A DNA stretch of 64,000 bases from Marinobacter fuscus (GCF_003007675.1 NZ_PXNP01000023.1:124001-188000); one strand, 5' to 3'; counted from the first letter of the stretch, positions 50,806-60,848 are shown. The notes: generated by a model from the sequence alone, not told the origin. Made by a program: numbers and translations.

Positions 50806-51582
50806 TCACCACGGGGGCGGGGTGAATATCAGTTTCACCTCGAACCGGTCTGAATCCTGGTTGTCTGGTTTCGGGTAGGGGCTTGCGGCCAGAGCGGTTC
50901 TGTACACCGTTTCGTCTATAACTTGTACGCCGCTGGACGATACAACCCTTGCCCGTGTGAGCGCTCCATTGGGCATCAGTCTCAGTTCAATTCCCATCGT
51001 TACGGTGCTTCCGAGTTGTGATACCGCGGGTATCCGTTGATGCTCCAGTTGTTGTGCCAGGTGGCTGGCCAGTTTGATCAGGTATGGATCGGTTTCACTC
51101 GGCGATTTGCTGACCTGATTCTTTGTATTCTGTTCAAGCTCCCGGCGGTGCAGGCTGGGGTTTTGTTGTGCTGCCGGAGAGGCGCCTGTGGACGATGGCG
51201 TGTTTGGTGCTGCCGGGCTGGCGTATGAGGTGCGCTGCCGGTCAGGTTCGGGCGCTTGTTTTCGGGCGCTTGTTTCCGGGGTTTGCGTTTTGGCGACCGG
51301 CTCTGGTAAGGCTTTCGATTTGGAATCTGTTCGCTGTTGAGATGGCGTGGAGGCCAGTTGCGCCTTGTCCGGAACCGGTGTGGAGCCCGGGGAGACAGGA
51401 GCCGGGGGTCGCGAGAGCGACGCCAGCATAATTTCCACCCGGGGCCGTGACACTTCTTGGTGCGCAGTAAAGGCTGGCAACCCGGCCAAAGCCAGTGTGT
51501 GAACGACCAGAGCCACCGACAGCGCCAACCATAATCGATAGCCTGCCGGCGCGGAAGCCGAGGGCAGATCCGAAACCGGCAT
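50806..51582 (-). CDS. TonB-like energy transducer protein
   Basis: A 258-residue protein: short cytoplasmic start, one membrane helix (~residues 12-35, ALSVALVVHTLALAGLPAF), a long Pro/Ser/Gln-rich periplasmic linker (~50-160) and a C-terminal TonB-type domain (VTMGIELRLMPNGALTRARV, IDETVYRTALAASPYPKP). This is the layout of TonB proteins, but no exbB or exbD is adjacent. It is separated from DUF1631 by 5 bp, so both are on one transcript. It may serve a special receptor or another envelope role. Confidence 0.75.
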   Translation of the reverse strand: MPVSDLPSASAPAGYRLWLALSVALVVHTLALAGLPAFTAHQEVSRPRVEIMLASLSRPPAPVSPGSTPVPDKAQLASTPSQQRTDSKSKALPEPVAKTQTPETSARKQAPEPDRQRTSYASPAAPNTPSSTGASPAAQQNPSLHRRELEQNTKNQVSKSPSETDPYLIKLASHLAQQLEHQRIPAVSQLGSTVTMGIELRLMPNGALTRARVVSSSGVQVIDETVYRTALAASPYPKPDNQDSDRFEVKLIFTPPPW

Positions 51583-51587
51583 TGCGG

Positions 51588-53801
51588 TCAGGCGGTTTTC
51601 GTGCGCAGGTTGCCGACTACGGCGTTCAGCGCGCGGTCGATCAGCGCGCCTTGCTCCAGCATCGTCATCCGTCCCCGGCGCATTTCATGTGCCAGTTCGA
51701 TTCTGTTCTTTTCAATGACCTTCAGTCCCATGCGGTTAACAAACACATAGCTGCCAGCCTCTTCGATTATTGCGGAGAGCTTGCACCGGAAGCTTGCGCC
51801 ATTTACCAGGCGGAATTCGACCCAGTTGCCCACCTCCAGACTTTCCAGTTTGGTAACATACTCGGCCACCGCTGCGTCCTCCAACTCCTGCTGCCGCTCG
51901 ACGGCACTTGGATGGCCGGGATCTGCCGGTTCTGTGCCAGGCACGCTGTCAGGATCATCCTGCCGCGCTTCAATAGCCGCATTGGTTCGGAACGCGTTGG
52001 CCAGTTCATGTTTCAGTTCTTTGATAACCTGGTCGAGGCGCGCGGTGTTGTAGGAGACTTGTTCCAAACCTGCGCGCAGGGACTTCAGTAATCCGGGAAC
52101 CACCCGAACCCATTGCTCCCGTTCCTCGCTTTCCTCGTGGGGGTGCAGACACCAGATCAGGTCGTCTACAACGCGCACCGATTCATACCAGCGGTGCTCC
52201 GTATCATCCTTGAGGTAGGCAAGAAACAAGACCCTGCTCCAGCCGTTCGTCAGCATGTCGGTCACGGTCTCCGGGAGCCGGTAACGATTGACCTTTTCTT
52301 TCAAGAGCGAATCAACGGCTTCCTGCGCTTTCTGGGATTTAATTCGGCCACGTTCAGATTCCCGCGTGCGCTGCTCTACAAGCTGGGACTTCCTGTTTTC
52401 CCGTTCCAGAAACTGTTCAAATTCATTGTTGAGTGTTTCGAACAGGGTAATGTCTCCATCAAACTCGTTGAGTATTGTCTGAACAACTTCATGAATGCGG
52501 TCGAAAAGCTTGTCCCGGGCTTTTTCGTCGCTGTTGCTCCACCCGATTCCGGCCTTGGCCAATGAGTTAAGTAGCCGTCTGGCAGGGTGGGAGGTCTTGC
52601 TGAAGAAGCTCTTATCTTTGATGACCACTTTCAGAATAGGGATCTGAAGACGGCTGATCAGTACCTGAACGGGAGCCGACAGGTTGTAATCATCCAGAAT
52701 AAACTCGAACAGCATGGAGACCAGGTTGATTAGATCCTCATCGATCTCGTTGAGTGCTGGCTTCTTTCCATCTCCGTTATCGGCCTGGGCCAGTAATGCA
52801 TGAACCACCTGCCTCAGATCCAGTGTTACAGGCTCTCCGGTGCTCAGATCTCCATTGTCCGGTGGTGGAGCCGGGTTGGCCGGTATCTGGCTGAGCATCG
52901 ACACAAGCTCCGTGCCACCGACGATTCTCAATGACGCATCGGAACTGCGTGGAGGCGTACCGGCCTGGCTGCGTTGCAGCGCGAGCATTTGTTGAATCTG
53001 GGAGAACAGAGCCGACTCTTCGGGGCTGGGGGGTTGCGGAGCGGCCGCTGGCCGAAGTGAGTCAGAGTGACTGCCCGTGGGCTGCCTGGATTGTTCCTGA
53101 TCTTTTCTGCCATGAAAACGGAAGTTGGGAATAACGCCAGCCTGAACCAGGATCCGGTTTGCCTCGTCGAGCAGCATGCCCAGGTTGGAAATAACATAGC
53201 GATCGAACTGTTTGAGCAGAATCAGGCGCTCGCGAATCTGGATATCGAGGGCCTGGATCGATTCTGTGAAGGCGTTGCACAGGTGATCCGGTGCCATCGG
53301 GTTAACGGGATTGTCTTCGGTTGCGTCGGGGTATACTTCTGTGAACCGAGCCTGCAACTGTAACAGAGGCCCCTGAAAGTGTGCCTTGGCTTTGGTGGCC
53401 ATGGCATTAAAGGCAACCTGCTCTTCCAGATCGTCGTTGCCAACCAGAGACAATGAGTCTGCATTGGCTGGCTGCACACTCTCGCTGCCGCTGAGTTGGC
53501 GGGTGTGGGGCGGGTTGGAGAAGAAGCGCGCCACGGTGTTCTGAAATTGTCGCTCAACGCCTTTTCGCTTGATGCGGATCTCCCGCATCGCTTCGAAATA
53601 CCGGTTTTGTTCGTTATTGCTTCGAGCGTTGTTGGCCAGCTCAAACAGGGAGTCATCGACGGCGTCGAATGCGCCCTGAAGCAAATCACCCAGCCCTGCA
53701 GTGACGGTATCGCGAATGCGAGCCACCTCGGCGGGGACGGGGGCATCCCCCGTTGAAGCCTGATGCTCGCGGAGATAGTGTATGCCGGACTGCTTATTCA
53801 T
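51588..53801 (-). CDS. DUF1631 family protein
   Basis: A 737-residue protein; the ATG at 53801 has AGGAG 6 bp upstream and is preferred to a start 24 bp earlier. Mostly helical, with a charged low-complexity region (~210-300), a central conserved block (VQVLISRLQIPILKVVIKDK, FFSKTSHPARRLLNSLAKAG) typical of DUF1631, and a C-terminal PilZ-like beta domain (GNWVEFRLVNGASFRCKLSA). A PilZ-like end could bind cyclic di-GMP, but the key arginines are not obvious. Function unknown. Upstream of the TonB-like gene. Confidence 0.83.
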   Translation of the reverse strand: MNKQSGIHYLREHQASTGDAPVPAEVARIRDTVTAGLGDLLQGAFDAVDDSLFELANNARSNNEQNRYFEAMREIRIKRKGVERQFQNTVARFFSNPPHTRQLSGSESVQPANADSLSLVGNDDLEEQVAFNAMATKAKAHFQGPLLQLQARFTEVYPDATEDNPVNPMAPDHLCNAFTESIQALDIQIRERLILLKQFDRYVISNLGMLLDEANRILVQAGVIPNFRFHGRKDQEQSRQPTGSHSDSLRPAAAPQPPSPEESALFSQIQQMLALQRSQAGTPPRSSDASLRIVGGTELVSMLSQIPANPAPPPDNGDLSTGEPVTLDLRQVVHALLAQADNGDGKKPALNEIDEDLINLVSMLFEFILDDYNLSAPVQVLISRLQIPILKVVIKDKSFFSKTSHPARRLLNSLAKAGIGWSNSDEKARDKLFDRIHEVVQTILNEFDGDITLFETLNNEFEQFLERENRKSQLVEQRTRESERGRIKSQKAQEAVDSLLKEKVNRYRLPETVTDMLTNGWSRVLFLAYLKDDTEHRWYESVRVVDDLIWCLHPHEESEEREQWVRVVPGLLKSLRAGLEQVSYNTARLDQVIKELKHELANAFRTNAAIEARQDDPDSVPGTEPADPGHPSAVERQQELEDAAVAEYVTKLESLEVGNWVEFRLVNGASFRCKLSAIIEEAGSYVFVNRMGLKVIEKNRIELAHEMRRGRMTMLEQGALIDRALNAVVGNLRTKTA

Positions 53802-53933
53802 GGCCGACTCCTGTTTACGCCTCAACCGGATACATGACCGAGCTCGTTTCTTATACGTCGATTCTGATTATTGGTTAAATTTAGCTCATTTTGGCCAATA
53901 TGAACATGACTAAAAACTAACCTTGCGACGCGG

Positions 53934-55214
53934 TTAATGACTGGCAGTACGCTTTCTCTTTCGTATGCCGTGGACGATGGCGGCTTTGACCACGTTATCC
54001 TTTATCTGCAGGACTTCTATGCGATGCCCTTCAACTTTCAGGCACACGTTGGTGTCGGGAATGTTTTCCAGGGTTTCTGTGATCAGTCCATTGAGGGTTT
54101 TCGGGCCGTCTGTGGGTAAGGTCCAGCCAAGCGTTTTGTTGATGGTGCGAACTGCGGTGCTGCCATCAATAATATAGGTGCCATTGTCCTGCGGAATGAT
54201 GTCCGGAGAGGTTGCCGCGTAATCCGTGGTGAACTCACCCACAATCTCCTCAAGAATATCCTCCAGTGTGGCAAGCCCCAGCACGTCGCCATACTCGTCT
54301 ACAACAATGCCAAACCGGCGTTTACCTTTCTGGAAATTCAGCAGTTGGGTATTTAGCGCGGTGCTTTCCGGAATGAAATAGGGTTCCTGGCACAACTGCA
54401 TCACCATCGCTTTGTTGATTTCGGTTTCCTGCAGCAGTTTTGCGGCGCTGCGCAGGTGCAGGATGCCCTGGATATTATTGATGTCGCCCTTGAAGACCGG
54501 CAGGCGGGTATGTTGGCTGCTTCTGAGCTGTCGCAGAATGGTGTCTGTATCGTCGTCCAGATCGATGCCTACCACGTCGTTCCGGGGCACCATGATATCG
54601 TTGACTGTCACGTTTTCGAGATCCAGGATCCCAACCAGCATGTCTTTATGGCGGGCCGGAATCAGGGCGCCGGCCTCGTTTACAACCGTTCGCAGCTCTT
54701 CCCGGCTGAGATGATCCTCAGATGCCTGGGCAGAGGAAATGCCGAGTATTCGCAATATGCCGCTGGTAAACAGGTTTACAGACCACACCAGGGGGTAGAG
54801 CAGCTTCAGCAGGGGGCCGAGAACGTAGCTGGCGGGGAAGGCGATCTTTTCCGGAAACAAGGCTGCCAGGGTTTTGGGCGTGACCTCGGCAAAAATGAGA
54901 ATGACGATCGTCAGGAGCACGGTGGCAATCGCGATGCCGGCATCGCCCCAGATCCGGATAGCAATAACCGTGGCAATAGCAGAGGCAAAAATGTTGACGA
55001 AATTGTTGCCGATCAGGATAACGCCAATCAGCTGATCCGTTCGGTTGAGCATGCCCTGGGCGCGTTTGGCACCCTTGTGGCCGGTTTTAGCCATGTGTTT
55101 GAGCCGGTACCGGTTCAGGGACATCATGCCGGTTTCAGAGCTGGAGAAAAACGCAGAAAATGCGATCAGAGCGACCAGAAGAGTAAACAGCGCCGGAAGC
55201 GACGTCTCGTTCAA
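53934..55214 (-). CDS. CNNM/CorC-family protein (DUF21, CBS pair, CorC domain)
   Basis: A 426-residue membrane protein: DUF21 domain with about four helices (residues 5-185), a CBS pair (~205-335, including VNDIMVPRNDVVGIDLDDDT), and a C-terminal CorC/HlyC domain (~345-420). Such proteins are linked to magnesium or sodium/cobalt transport. Single gene; the upstream gene reads the same way after a 93-bp gap. Confidence 0.88.
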   Translation of the reverse strand: MNETSLPALFTLLVALIAFSAFFSSSETGMMSLNRYRLKHMAKTGHKGAKRAQGMLNRTDQLIGVILIGNNFVNIFASAIATVIAIRIWGDAGIAIATVLLTIVILIFAEVTPKTLAALFPEKIAFPASYVLGPLLKLLYPLVWSVNLFTSGILRILGISSAQASEDHLSREELRTVVNEAGALIPARHKDMLVGILDLENVTVNDIMVPRNDVVGIDLDDDTDTILRQLRSSQHTRLPVFKGDINNIQGILHLRSAAKLLQETEINKAMVMQLCQEPYFIPESTALNTQLLNFQKGKRRFGIVVDEYGDVLGLATLEDILEEIVGEFTTDYAATSPDIIPQDNGTYIIDGSTAVRTINKTLGWTLPTDGPKTLNGLITETLENIPDTNVCLKVEGHRIEVLQIKDNVVKAAIVHGIRKRKRTASH

Positions 55215-55307
55215 AAGTGGAACCCTTTTGTGATTGGTAAACTGGGAAAATAGATTTTGACAGGGAGGGGTGTCAAGACAGTCTCACCCGTGCACTTGTA
55301 GATTTGT

Positions 55308-56114
55308 TCAGATACCCCGGTGAAACACCAGCTCCAGAACAAATTTGCTGCCGTAAAAAGCCAGCATCAGCAGTGCGCAGCCTGCCAGTGTCCATCGGCT
55401 GGCAGTCATGCCGCGCCAGCCTTTGGTGTAGCGCCCAACCAGCAGGCCGACAAACACCAGCAGCGAGAGCAGGGAAAATACGGTTTTATGGGCAAGATCC
55501 TGGGCGAACAGATCCTCGATGAAGATGGCGCCTGTGACGATTGCCAGTACCAGTAGCACGACACCTGCCCAAACCATCTCGAACAACAGAGACTCCATGG
55601 TTTGCAGGGGGGGAAGGTTGCGAATCAGGGGGCTGTTGTAGTTGTGCTTCAATTGGCGGTTCTGGATATAGAGCAGAACGGCCTGAATGGCAGCGAGTGT
55701 GAACAGGCTGTAGGCCGTCACAGACAGGGCGATGTGCGACAACATGCCGTAATTCTGTTCCGGTACCAGCCGGGACGGAGCATGCGTAACCAGTGCCATT
55801 ACGATGGTTAGCGCGGCAATCGGGTAAGCGGCGATAAACAGGCTTTGTACGGGTTTGCTGAGGTTAAGGCCGAGCAGCAAAAATACGATAAACCAGGAAA
55901 TCAGAATCGAGCTTTTGAAAAAGCTCAGATCAAAACCACCATCCAGATGCACGGTCTGGGCGATAAGCAGGCCGTGCCCGGTCAGGGCGAGTACGCCAAT
56001 CAGGGTAGTGATGGCCAGATTGCTTTCGACCTTGCCACGGAAGTGAAGTGCCTGGAGCGCGGTTCCTACGCTGTACAGAAAAAGTGCGGTAACCGCGAGA
56101 ATCAGCGTTCCCAT
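55308..56114 (-). CDS. CcsA/YpjD-family inner membrane protein
   Basis: A 268-residue protein with about eight membrane helices and the conserved loop GMLSHIALSVTAYSLFTLA with a His, plus DLAHKTVFSLLSLLVF with a second His that could bind haem. This is the cytochrome c assembly (CcsA/HemX) superfamily; in gammaproteobacteria a YpjD member lies next to ffh, divergently, exactly as here. Its role is unclear. Confidence 0.87.
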   Translation of the reverse strand: MGTLILAVTALFLYSVGTALQALHFRGKVESNLAITTLIGVLALTGHGLLIAQTVHLDGGFDLSFFKSSILISWFIVFLLLGLNLSKPVQSLFIAAYPIAALTIVMALVTHAPSRLVPEQNYGMLSHIALSVTAYSLFTLAAIQAVLLYIQNRQLKHNYNSPLIRNLPPLQTMESLLFEMVWAGVVLLVLAIVTGAIFIEDLFAQDLAHKTVFSLLSLLVFVGLLVGRYTKGWRGMTASRWTLAGCALLMLAFYGSKFVLELVFHRGI

Positions 56115-56159
56115 GACGTCCTTTATCGCATTGCCTGATGGAGTGAATTCGGCGCGGAG

Positions 56160-56190
56160 TTGTTAAGAGGCTCCGTAGTCTGGGTATAAT
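56160..56190 (+). promoter_or_regulatory. Sigma-70 promoter for ffh
   Basis: A perfect -10 TATAAT (56185-56190) with an upstream TTGTTA (56160-56165), spacing 19 bp. Transcription would start near 56197, 79 bp before the ffh ATG. Confidence 0.65.
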
Positions 56191-56275
56191 GTCGCGATTA
56201 TGCAACAGGAATCAAGCGGGCCAGCCCGGTTCCTTGATCTGTGTGAACAATTTCTCCGGGGTACGGAAGAGTAAC

Positions 56276-57661
56276 ATGTTTGAGAATCTCCAGGACCGGC
56301 TATCCGGCAGCTTGCGCAAGATCTCCGGTCAGGCGCGCCTGACCGATGAAAATATCAAAGACACGCTCCGCGAAGTCCGTATGGCGCTTCTCGAGGCCGA
56401 CGTGGCGCTGCCGGTCGTCAAGGCGTTCATTGAGGGAGTGCGCGAGCGTGCGATCGGGCAGGAGGTGCAGCGAAGCCTGACCCCGGGCCAGGTGTTCGTA
56501 AAGGTGGTTCAACAGGAGCTGGAGCGGGTGATGGGCGATGGCAATGCCAGCCTGAACCTGACCACCAGACCGCCAGCTGTGATTATGATGGCTGGCCTGC
56601 AGGGGGCGGGTAAAACCACGACCGTTGCCAAACTCTCGCGATTTCTGAAAGAGCGCGAGAAGAAGTCGGTTCTGGTTGTGAGTGCAGACATATACCGGCC
56701 GGCCGCGATACAACAGCTGCAAACTCTGGCCGGTGAAGTGGGTGTCGAGTTTTTTCCCAGCACCATCGAGCAGGATCCGGTAGAGATTGCCAATAGCGCC
56801 ATCGACGCGGCCCGGCGCAAGCACATTGATGTTGTGATTCTGGATACCGCGGGTCGCCTGCATGTCGATGAGCAGATGATGGGCGAAATTGGCCGTCTTC
56901 ATAAGGCGGTTGACCCGGTCGAGACCCTGTTTGTGGTCGACGCAATGACGGGGCAGGATGCGGCGAATACGGCCAAGGCGTTCAACGATGCGCTACCGCT
57001 GACCGGTGTGGTGCTTACCAAGACAGATGGCGATGCCCGTGGCGGTGCAGCCTTGTCGGTTCGGCACATAACGGGTAAGCCGATCAAGTTCCTGGGTGTG
57101 GGCGAGAAGACGGATGCTCTTGAGCCTTTCTTCCCGGATCGTGTTGCCTCCCGTATTCTTGGTATGGGTGATGTGCTGTCTCTTATTGAAGAGGCTGAGC
57201 GCAAGCTGGATCGTAAAAAAGCAGAAAAGCTGACCAAGAAGATCAAGAAGGGGAAGGGGTTTGACCTGGAAGACTTTCGGGATCAGCTGCAACAGATGAA
57301 GAATATGGGTGGTATCGGCGGCCTGCTCGACAAATTGCCGGGCATGGGGCAAATGGCCCAGATGGCCCAGGCGCAGGTTAACGACAAATCTGTTGGGCAG
57401 ATGGAAGCGATCATCAGTTCCATGACGCCGAAAGAACGCCGCTATCCGGATGTCATCAATAATTCCCGCAAGCGCAGAATTGCCGCAGGGTCGGGTACCC
57501 AGATCCAGGATGTGAACCGGTTGCTGAAGCAGCACAAACAAATGTCCAAGATGATGAAGAAGTTTGGCAAGAAAGGCGGTGCGGCCAACCTGATGCGTGG
57601 TCTTGGTGGTATGATGCCCCCTGGCGGAGGCGGTGGAATGCCTCCGTTTGGCCGTATGTAA
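56276..57661 (+). CDS. ffh: Signal recognition particle protein Ffh
   Basis: A 461-residue SRP GTPase; the ATG at 56276 gives the family start MFENLQDRLSGSLRKISGQA. N domain (~1-90), G domain with GLQGAGKTTTVAKLSRFLKE, DTAGRLHVDEQM and TKTDGDARGGAAL, then a Met-rich M domain ending in a Gly/Pro/Met-rich tail. With 4.5S RNA it directs ribosomes making membrane proteins to FtsY. A terminator follows 20 bp after the stop. Confidence 0.98.
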   Translation: MFENLQDRLSGSLRKISGQARLTDENIKDTLREVRMALLEADVALPVVKAFIEGVRERAIGQEVQRSLTPGQVFVKVVQQELERVMGDGNASLNLTTRPPAVIMMAGLQGAGKTTTVAKLSRFLKEREKKSVLVVSADIYRPAAIQQLQTLAGEVGVEFFPSTIEQDPVEIANSAIDAARRKHIDVVILDTAGRLHVDEQMMGEIGRLHKAVDPVETLFVVDAMTGQDAANTAKAFNDALPLTGVVLTKTDGDARGGAALSVRHITGKPIKFLGVGEKTDALEPFFPDRVASRILGMGDVLSLIEEAERKLDRKKAEKLTKKIKKGKGFDLEDFRDQLQQMKNMGGIGGLLDKLPGMGQMAQMAQAQVNDKSVGQMEAIISSMTPKERRYPDVINNSRKRRIAAGSGTQIQDVNRLLKQHKQMSKMMKKFGKKGGAANLMRGLGGMMPPGGGGGMPPFGRM

Positions 57662-57680
57662 AAAGCCTTACACATAAAAT

Positions 57681-57710
57681 AGGGAAACTGCTTGTTTCCC
57701 TGTTTTCTTT
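57681..57710 (+). terminator. Rho-independent terminator after ffh
   Basis: AGGGAAAC and GTTTCCCT form a perfect 8-bp stem with a 5-nt loop, followed by GTTTTCTTT. Confidence 0.8.
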
Positions 57711-57719
57711 GGCGCTCTT

Positions 57720-57749
57720 TTGACATAGAATAGCGCCCCTTTCGAGTAT
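57720..57749 (+). promoter_or_regulatory. Promoter of the rpsP operon
   Basis: A consensus -35 TTGACA (57720-57725) with a weak -10 GAGTAT (57744-57749), spacing 18 bp. It gives a leader of about 70 nt before rpsP. Confidence 0.55.
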
Positions 57750-57826
57750 GGGTATTCTCGTCAGGCGCCTCCGGGTGCGATGAGAAACGTACAAAGTTCG
57801 TACAACAGAACAGGATATTGGTCGAA

Positions 57827-58066
57827 ATGGTTACAATCCGTTTGGCTCGTGGCGGCTCCAAGAAGCGCCCGTTTTACCATCTGACAGTCACTGACAGCCG
57901 TAACTCACGTGATGGCCGTTTTATCGAGCGTGTTGGCTTCTTCAACCCGGTCGCCCAGGGTCAGGAAGAGCGTCTGCGTGTTAACCGCGAGCGCGTCGAT
58001 TTCTGGCTGGGCCAGGGTGCGCAGGCGAGTGATCGCGTTGCACAGTTGCTGAAGACGGCTGAGTAA
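57827..58066 (+). CDS. rpsP: 30S ribosomal protein S16
   Basis: A 79-residue S16 with [20 protein letters not shown] and [14 protein letters not shown]. The ATG at 57827 is the family start; a TTG 9 bp upstream is disregarded. First gene of rpsP-rimM-trmD-rplS. Confidence 0.98.
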   Translation: MVTIRLARGGSKKRPFYHLTVTDSRNSRDGRFIERVGFFNPVAQGQEERLRVNRERVDFWLGQGAQASDRVAQLLKTAE

Positions 58067-58094
58067 GAGTACGTTCCACCGGGGTAGTAAAGGC

Positions 58095-58622
58095 ATGACG
58101 CAGACTTCGCAGGAAACTGTGATCGGCCGGATCACCTCGGTGTTCGGAGTGAAGGGGTGGCTCAAAGTCTTCTCTTACACAGATCCGAAAGAAGGAATTC
58201 TTGATTACCGGGACTGGACATTGCTCCTGGACGGTAAGCGGATTCCGATAAAGCTTGAAGATGGTCGCCGCCAGGGGCAGGGGATTGTCGTCAGGCTTAA
58301 AGGTATTGATGATCGTGATCTTGCTCGCAGTTACTGCGGGGCTGAGATTCGTGTTCCTACCGAGCAACTGCCGGAACTGCCGGAAGGCGAATTCTACTGG
58401 CATCAGCTCGAAGGGCTGGAGGTGATCACGATCGGAGGTGAGTGCCTGGGTAAGGTTCACCACCTGCTGGAAACAGGTTCCAATGATGTCCTGGTGGTTC
58501 GCGCAACCCCGGCTTCGATAGACCAGCGTGAGCGTCTGATTCCTTATCTGCCGGATCAGGTTGTCCGGGATGTGGATCTGCCGGCTTCCCGTCTGGTGGT
58601 CGAGTGGGATCCGGAGTTCTGA
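58095..58622 (+). CDS. rimM: Ribosome maturation factor RimM
   Basis: A 175-residue protein with an N-terminal RimM domain (IGRITSVFGVKGWLKVFSYT) and a C-terminal PRC-barrel (GEFYWHQLEGLEVITIGGEC, GSNDVLVVRA). It helps assemble the 30S head with S19. 28 bp after rpsP, 3 bp before trmD. Confidence 0.97.
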   Translation: MTQTSQETVIGRITSVFGVKGWLKVFSYTDPKEGILDYRDWTLLLDGKRIPIKLEDGRRQGQGIVVRLKGIDDRDLARSYCGAEIRVPTEQLPELPEGEFYWHQLEGLEVITIGGECLGKVHHLLETGSNDVLVVRATPASIDQRERLIPYLPDQVVRDVDLPASRLVVEWDPEF

Positions 58623-58625
58623 CGG

Positions 58626-59384
58626 GTGTGGATTGGCGCAGTCAGTCTGTTTCCGGAAATGTTTTCTGCGGTAACGGATTACGGGATAACCGGACGGGCG
58701 GTACGTGAAGGTCTGCTGACCTTCAAATACTGGAATCCGCGGGATTATACCCACGACCGTCACCGAACGGTGGATGACCGGCCCTATGGTGGAGGGCCCG
58801 GGATGCTGATGAAGATTCAGCCTCTGCGGGATGCCATACAGGCCGCTCGGGCATCGGCACCCGGTAAAGCTTGCGTGGTCTACCTGTCACCTCAGGGTGA
58901 ACGGTTGGATCAATCGGTGGTGGAGTCCCTGGCCGCCGAACAGAGGCTGATCCTTGTTGCCGGTCGCTATGAAGGTGTTGATGAACGCCTGATAGCGGCG
59001 GAAGTTGACCGGGAAGTTTCCCTTGGGGACTTTGTCCTTTCAGGTGGTGAGCTGGCGGCAATGACTGTTATTGATGCGGTTACACGCCTCATCCCCGGAG
59101 CGCTGGGTCATGCGCAGTCGGCAGAGCAGGATTCTTTTGCCGACGGTTTGCTGGATTGTCCGCACTACACCCGGCCCGAGGTATACGAAGGTCAGGCGGT
59201 GCCGGAAGTTCTTTTGGGCGGTCACCATGAACAGATCCGGCGTTGGCGGTTAAAAGAATCGCTGAGGCGAACCAGAGAGCGACGCCCCGACCTGCTGGAA
59301 CAGCGGGTAGTTACGGAAGAAGAGCGAAAGCTGCTGGATGAAATTTTGAACGAACCGGGTGCCTCTGAAACATCAGGGCATTGA
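58626..59384 (+). CDS. trmD: tRNA (guanine-N1)-methyltransferase
   Basis: A 252-residue SPOUT methyltransferase starting with GTG ([20 protein letters not shown]). Knot motifs are [26 protein letters not shown] and [14 protein letters not shown]. It methylates G37 of certain tRNAs, preventing frameshifts. The GTG start and spacing of 3 bp after rimM suggest translational coupling. Confidence 0.98.
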   Translation: MWIGAVSLFPEMFSAVTDYGITGRAVREGLLTFKYWNPRDYTHDRHRTVDDRPYGGGPGMLMKIQPLRDAIQAARASAPGKACVVYLSPQGERLDQSVVESLAAEQRLILVAGRYEGVDERLIAAEVDREVSLGDFVLSGGELAAMTVIDAVTRLIPGALGHAQSAEQDSFADGLLDCPHYTRPEVYEGQAVPEVLLGGHHEQIRRWRLKESLRRTRERRPDLLEQRVVTEEERKLLDEILNEPGASETSGH

Positions 59385-59409
59385 GAGATTGAGTATCAGG
59401 AGCATTACG

Positions 59410-59766
59410 ATGAGCGGCAAAAACAACATCATCAGTCAACTTGAAGCAGAACAGATGACCAAGGAAATCCCTGCGTTTGCGCCGGGCGATACCGTGGTTG
59501 TTCAGGTTCGCGTAACTGAAGGCAACCGTGAGCGTCTGCAGGCGTTCGAGGGCGTTGTTATCGGTAAGCGTAACCGTGGCATGAACTCTTCCTTCACCGT
59601 TCGTAAGATTTCTTACGGCGTGGGTGTTGAGCGTACCTTCCAGACTTTCTCCAAGCTGATTGGCGATATCAAGGTGAAGCGTCGTGGTGACGTTCGCCAG
59701 GCCAAGCTGTACTACCTGCGTGACCTGTCTGGTAAGGCGGCCCGCATTAAGGAAAAGCTTGGTTGA
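59410..59766 (+). CDS. rplS: 50S ribosomal protein L19
   Basis: A 118-residue L19 with [40 protein letters not shown] and [20 protein letters not shown]. The ATG at 59410 fits the family; the open frame extends upstream into the trmD end without need. Last gene of the operon, followed by a terminator. Confidence 0.98.
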   Translation: MSGKNNIISQLEAEQMTKEIPAFAPGDTVVVQVRVTEGNRERLQAFEGVVIGKRNRGMNSSFTVRKISYGVGVERTFQTFSKLIGDIKVKRRGDVRQAKLYYLRDLSGKAARIKEKLG

Positions 59767-59790
59767 TTCCGGTTTCCGGATCAGTCCCGA

Positions 59791-59818
59791 AAAGGCAGCC
59801 TTTATGGCTGCCTTTTTT
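59791..59818 (+). terminator. Rho-independent terminator after rplS
   Basis: AAAGGCAGCC and GGCTGCCTTT form a 10-bp stem around TTTAT, with the T-run continuing after it. Confidence 0.92.
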
Positions 59819-59859
59819 GTACGTGGCTGTAATGGAAAAGTGTGTTGGAGGGCGGTGGT

Positions 59860-60765
59860 GTGTCTCGGCCAGAAAATGAGCAGTTGATTGAGCGGTTCAG
59901 CGATGCCATTTGGCTTGAAGACGGGCTGGGAGAGAAAACCCGACAGGCCTACGCCAGTGATTTACGGCGGCTGTCTGGCTGGCTGGATCAGCAGCCAGGG
60001 GCACCCCTGCTTGCTTCTGCGAGTCGCACGAATTTGCTGGGTTGGCTGTCCCGGGGCCTGAGTGATGGTCTGAAGGCAACTACGGCAGCCCGTCGTCTGT
60101 CCGGTGTCCGGCGTTTCTATCGCTATCTTCTGCGAGAGGGGGTTATTGCCGAGGATCCGACGCTCAGGCTGGATAGTCCTCGCTTGCCCCGGCGCCTGCC
60201 GGAGACCCTGACAGAAGCTGATGTGGAGACGCTTCTGGCAGAGCCGGATCCGGAGATACCGGTGGAGTTGCGGGATCGCGCCATGCTGGAAATTCTGTAC
60301 GGATGTGGCCTTCGGGTGTCTGAACTCACGGGGTTAACGGTGGGCCAGGTGAATCTTCGCCAGGGGCTTGTCCGTATTCTGGGGAAGGGTGGGAAGGAGC
60401 GCCTGGTGCCGCTGGGCGAAGAGGCCGTGGACTGGCTCCTTCAGTACATGCGTTTGGCGCGGTCAGAGTTGCTCAGGGGTAAGACCAGCGATGCTTTGTT
60501 TCCCGGCAATCGTGCAACAGCCATGACCCGGCAAGCGTTCTGGTACAGAATCAAACTGTACGCCGTGCGCTCAGGCATCAGCAAGCCGCTGTCGCCCCAC
60601 ACGCTTCGCCATGCTTTTGCAACGCACCTTTTGAATCATGGTGCGGATCTGAGAGTGGTGCAAATGCTGCTTGGGCATTCGGATCTGTCTACGACACAGA
60701 TCTATACCCACGTTGCGCGCCAGCGTTTGCAGGATCTTCACCGTTCGCATCATCCCAGGGGTTGA
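59860..60765 (+). CDS. xerD: Tyrosine recombinase XerD
   Basis: A 301-residue recombinase. A GTG start at 59860 is chosen with GGAGG about 8 bp upstream. Core-binding domain ~1-95, catalytic domain with Arg in YGCGLRVSELTG, Lys in GKGGKERLVPLG, HTLRHAFATHLLNHGADLR, LGHSDLSTTQIYTHV with the nucleophilic Tyr. With XerC it resolves chromosome dimers at dif. The order xerD-dsbC-hom-thrC is as in Pseudomonas. Confidence 0.96.
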   Translation: MSRPENEQLIERFSDAIWLEDGLGEKTRQAYASDLRRLSGWLDQQPGAPLLASASRTNLLGWLSRGLSDGLKATTAARRLSGVRRFYRYLLREGVIAEDPTLRLDSPRLPRRLPETLTEADVETLLAEPDPEIPVELRDRAMLEILYGCGLRVSELTGLTVGQVNLRQGLVRILGKGGKERLVPLGEEAVDWLLQYMRLARSELLRGKTSDALFPGNRATAMTRQAFWYRIKLYAVRSGISKPLSPHTLRHAFATHLLNHGADLRVVQMLLGHSDLSTTQIYTHVARQRLQDLHRSHHPRG

Positions 60766-60848
60766 GGTGGCCTTCAAATGCTGCTGAACTTATTCCGCAT
60801 TTCCGTGTCGCAGACACCATACGTAACCACAGAGGTAGTTTTCAGCTC

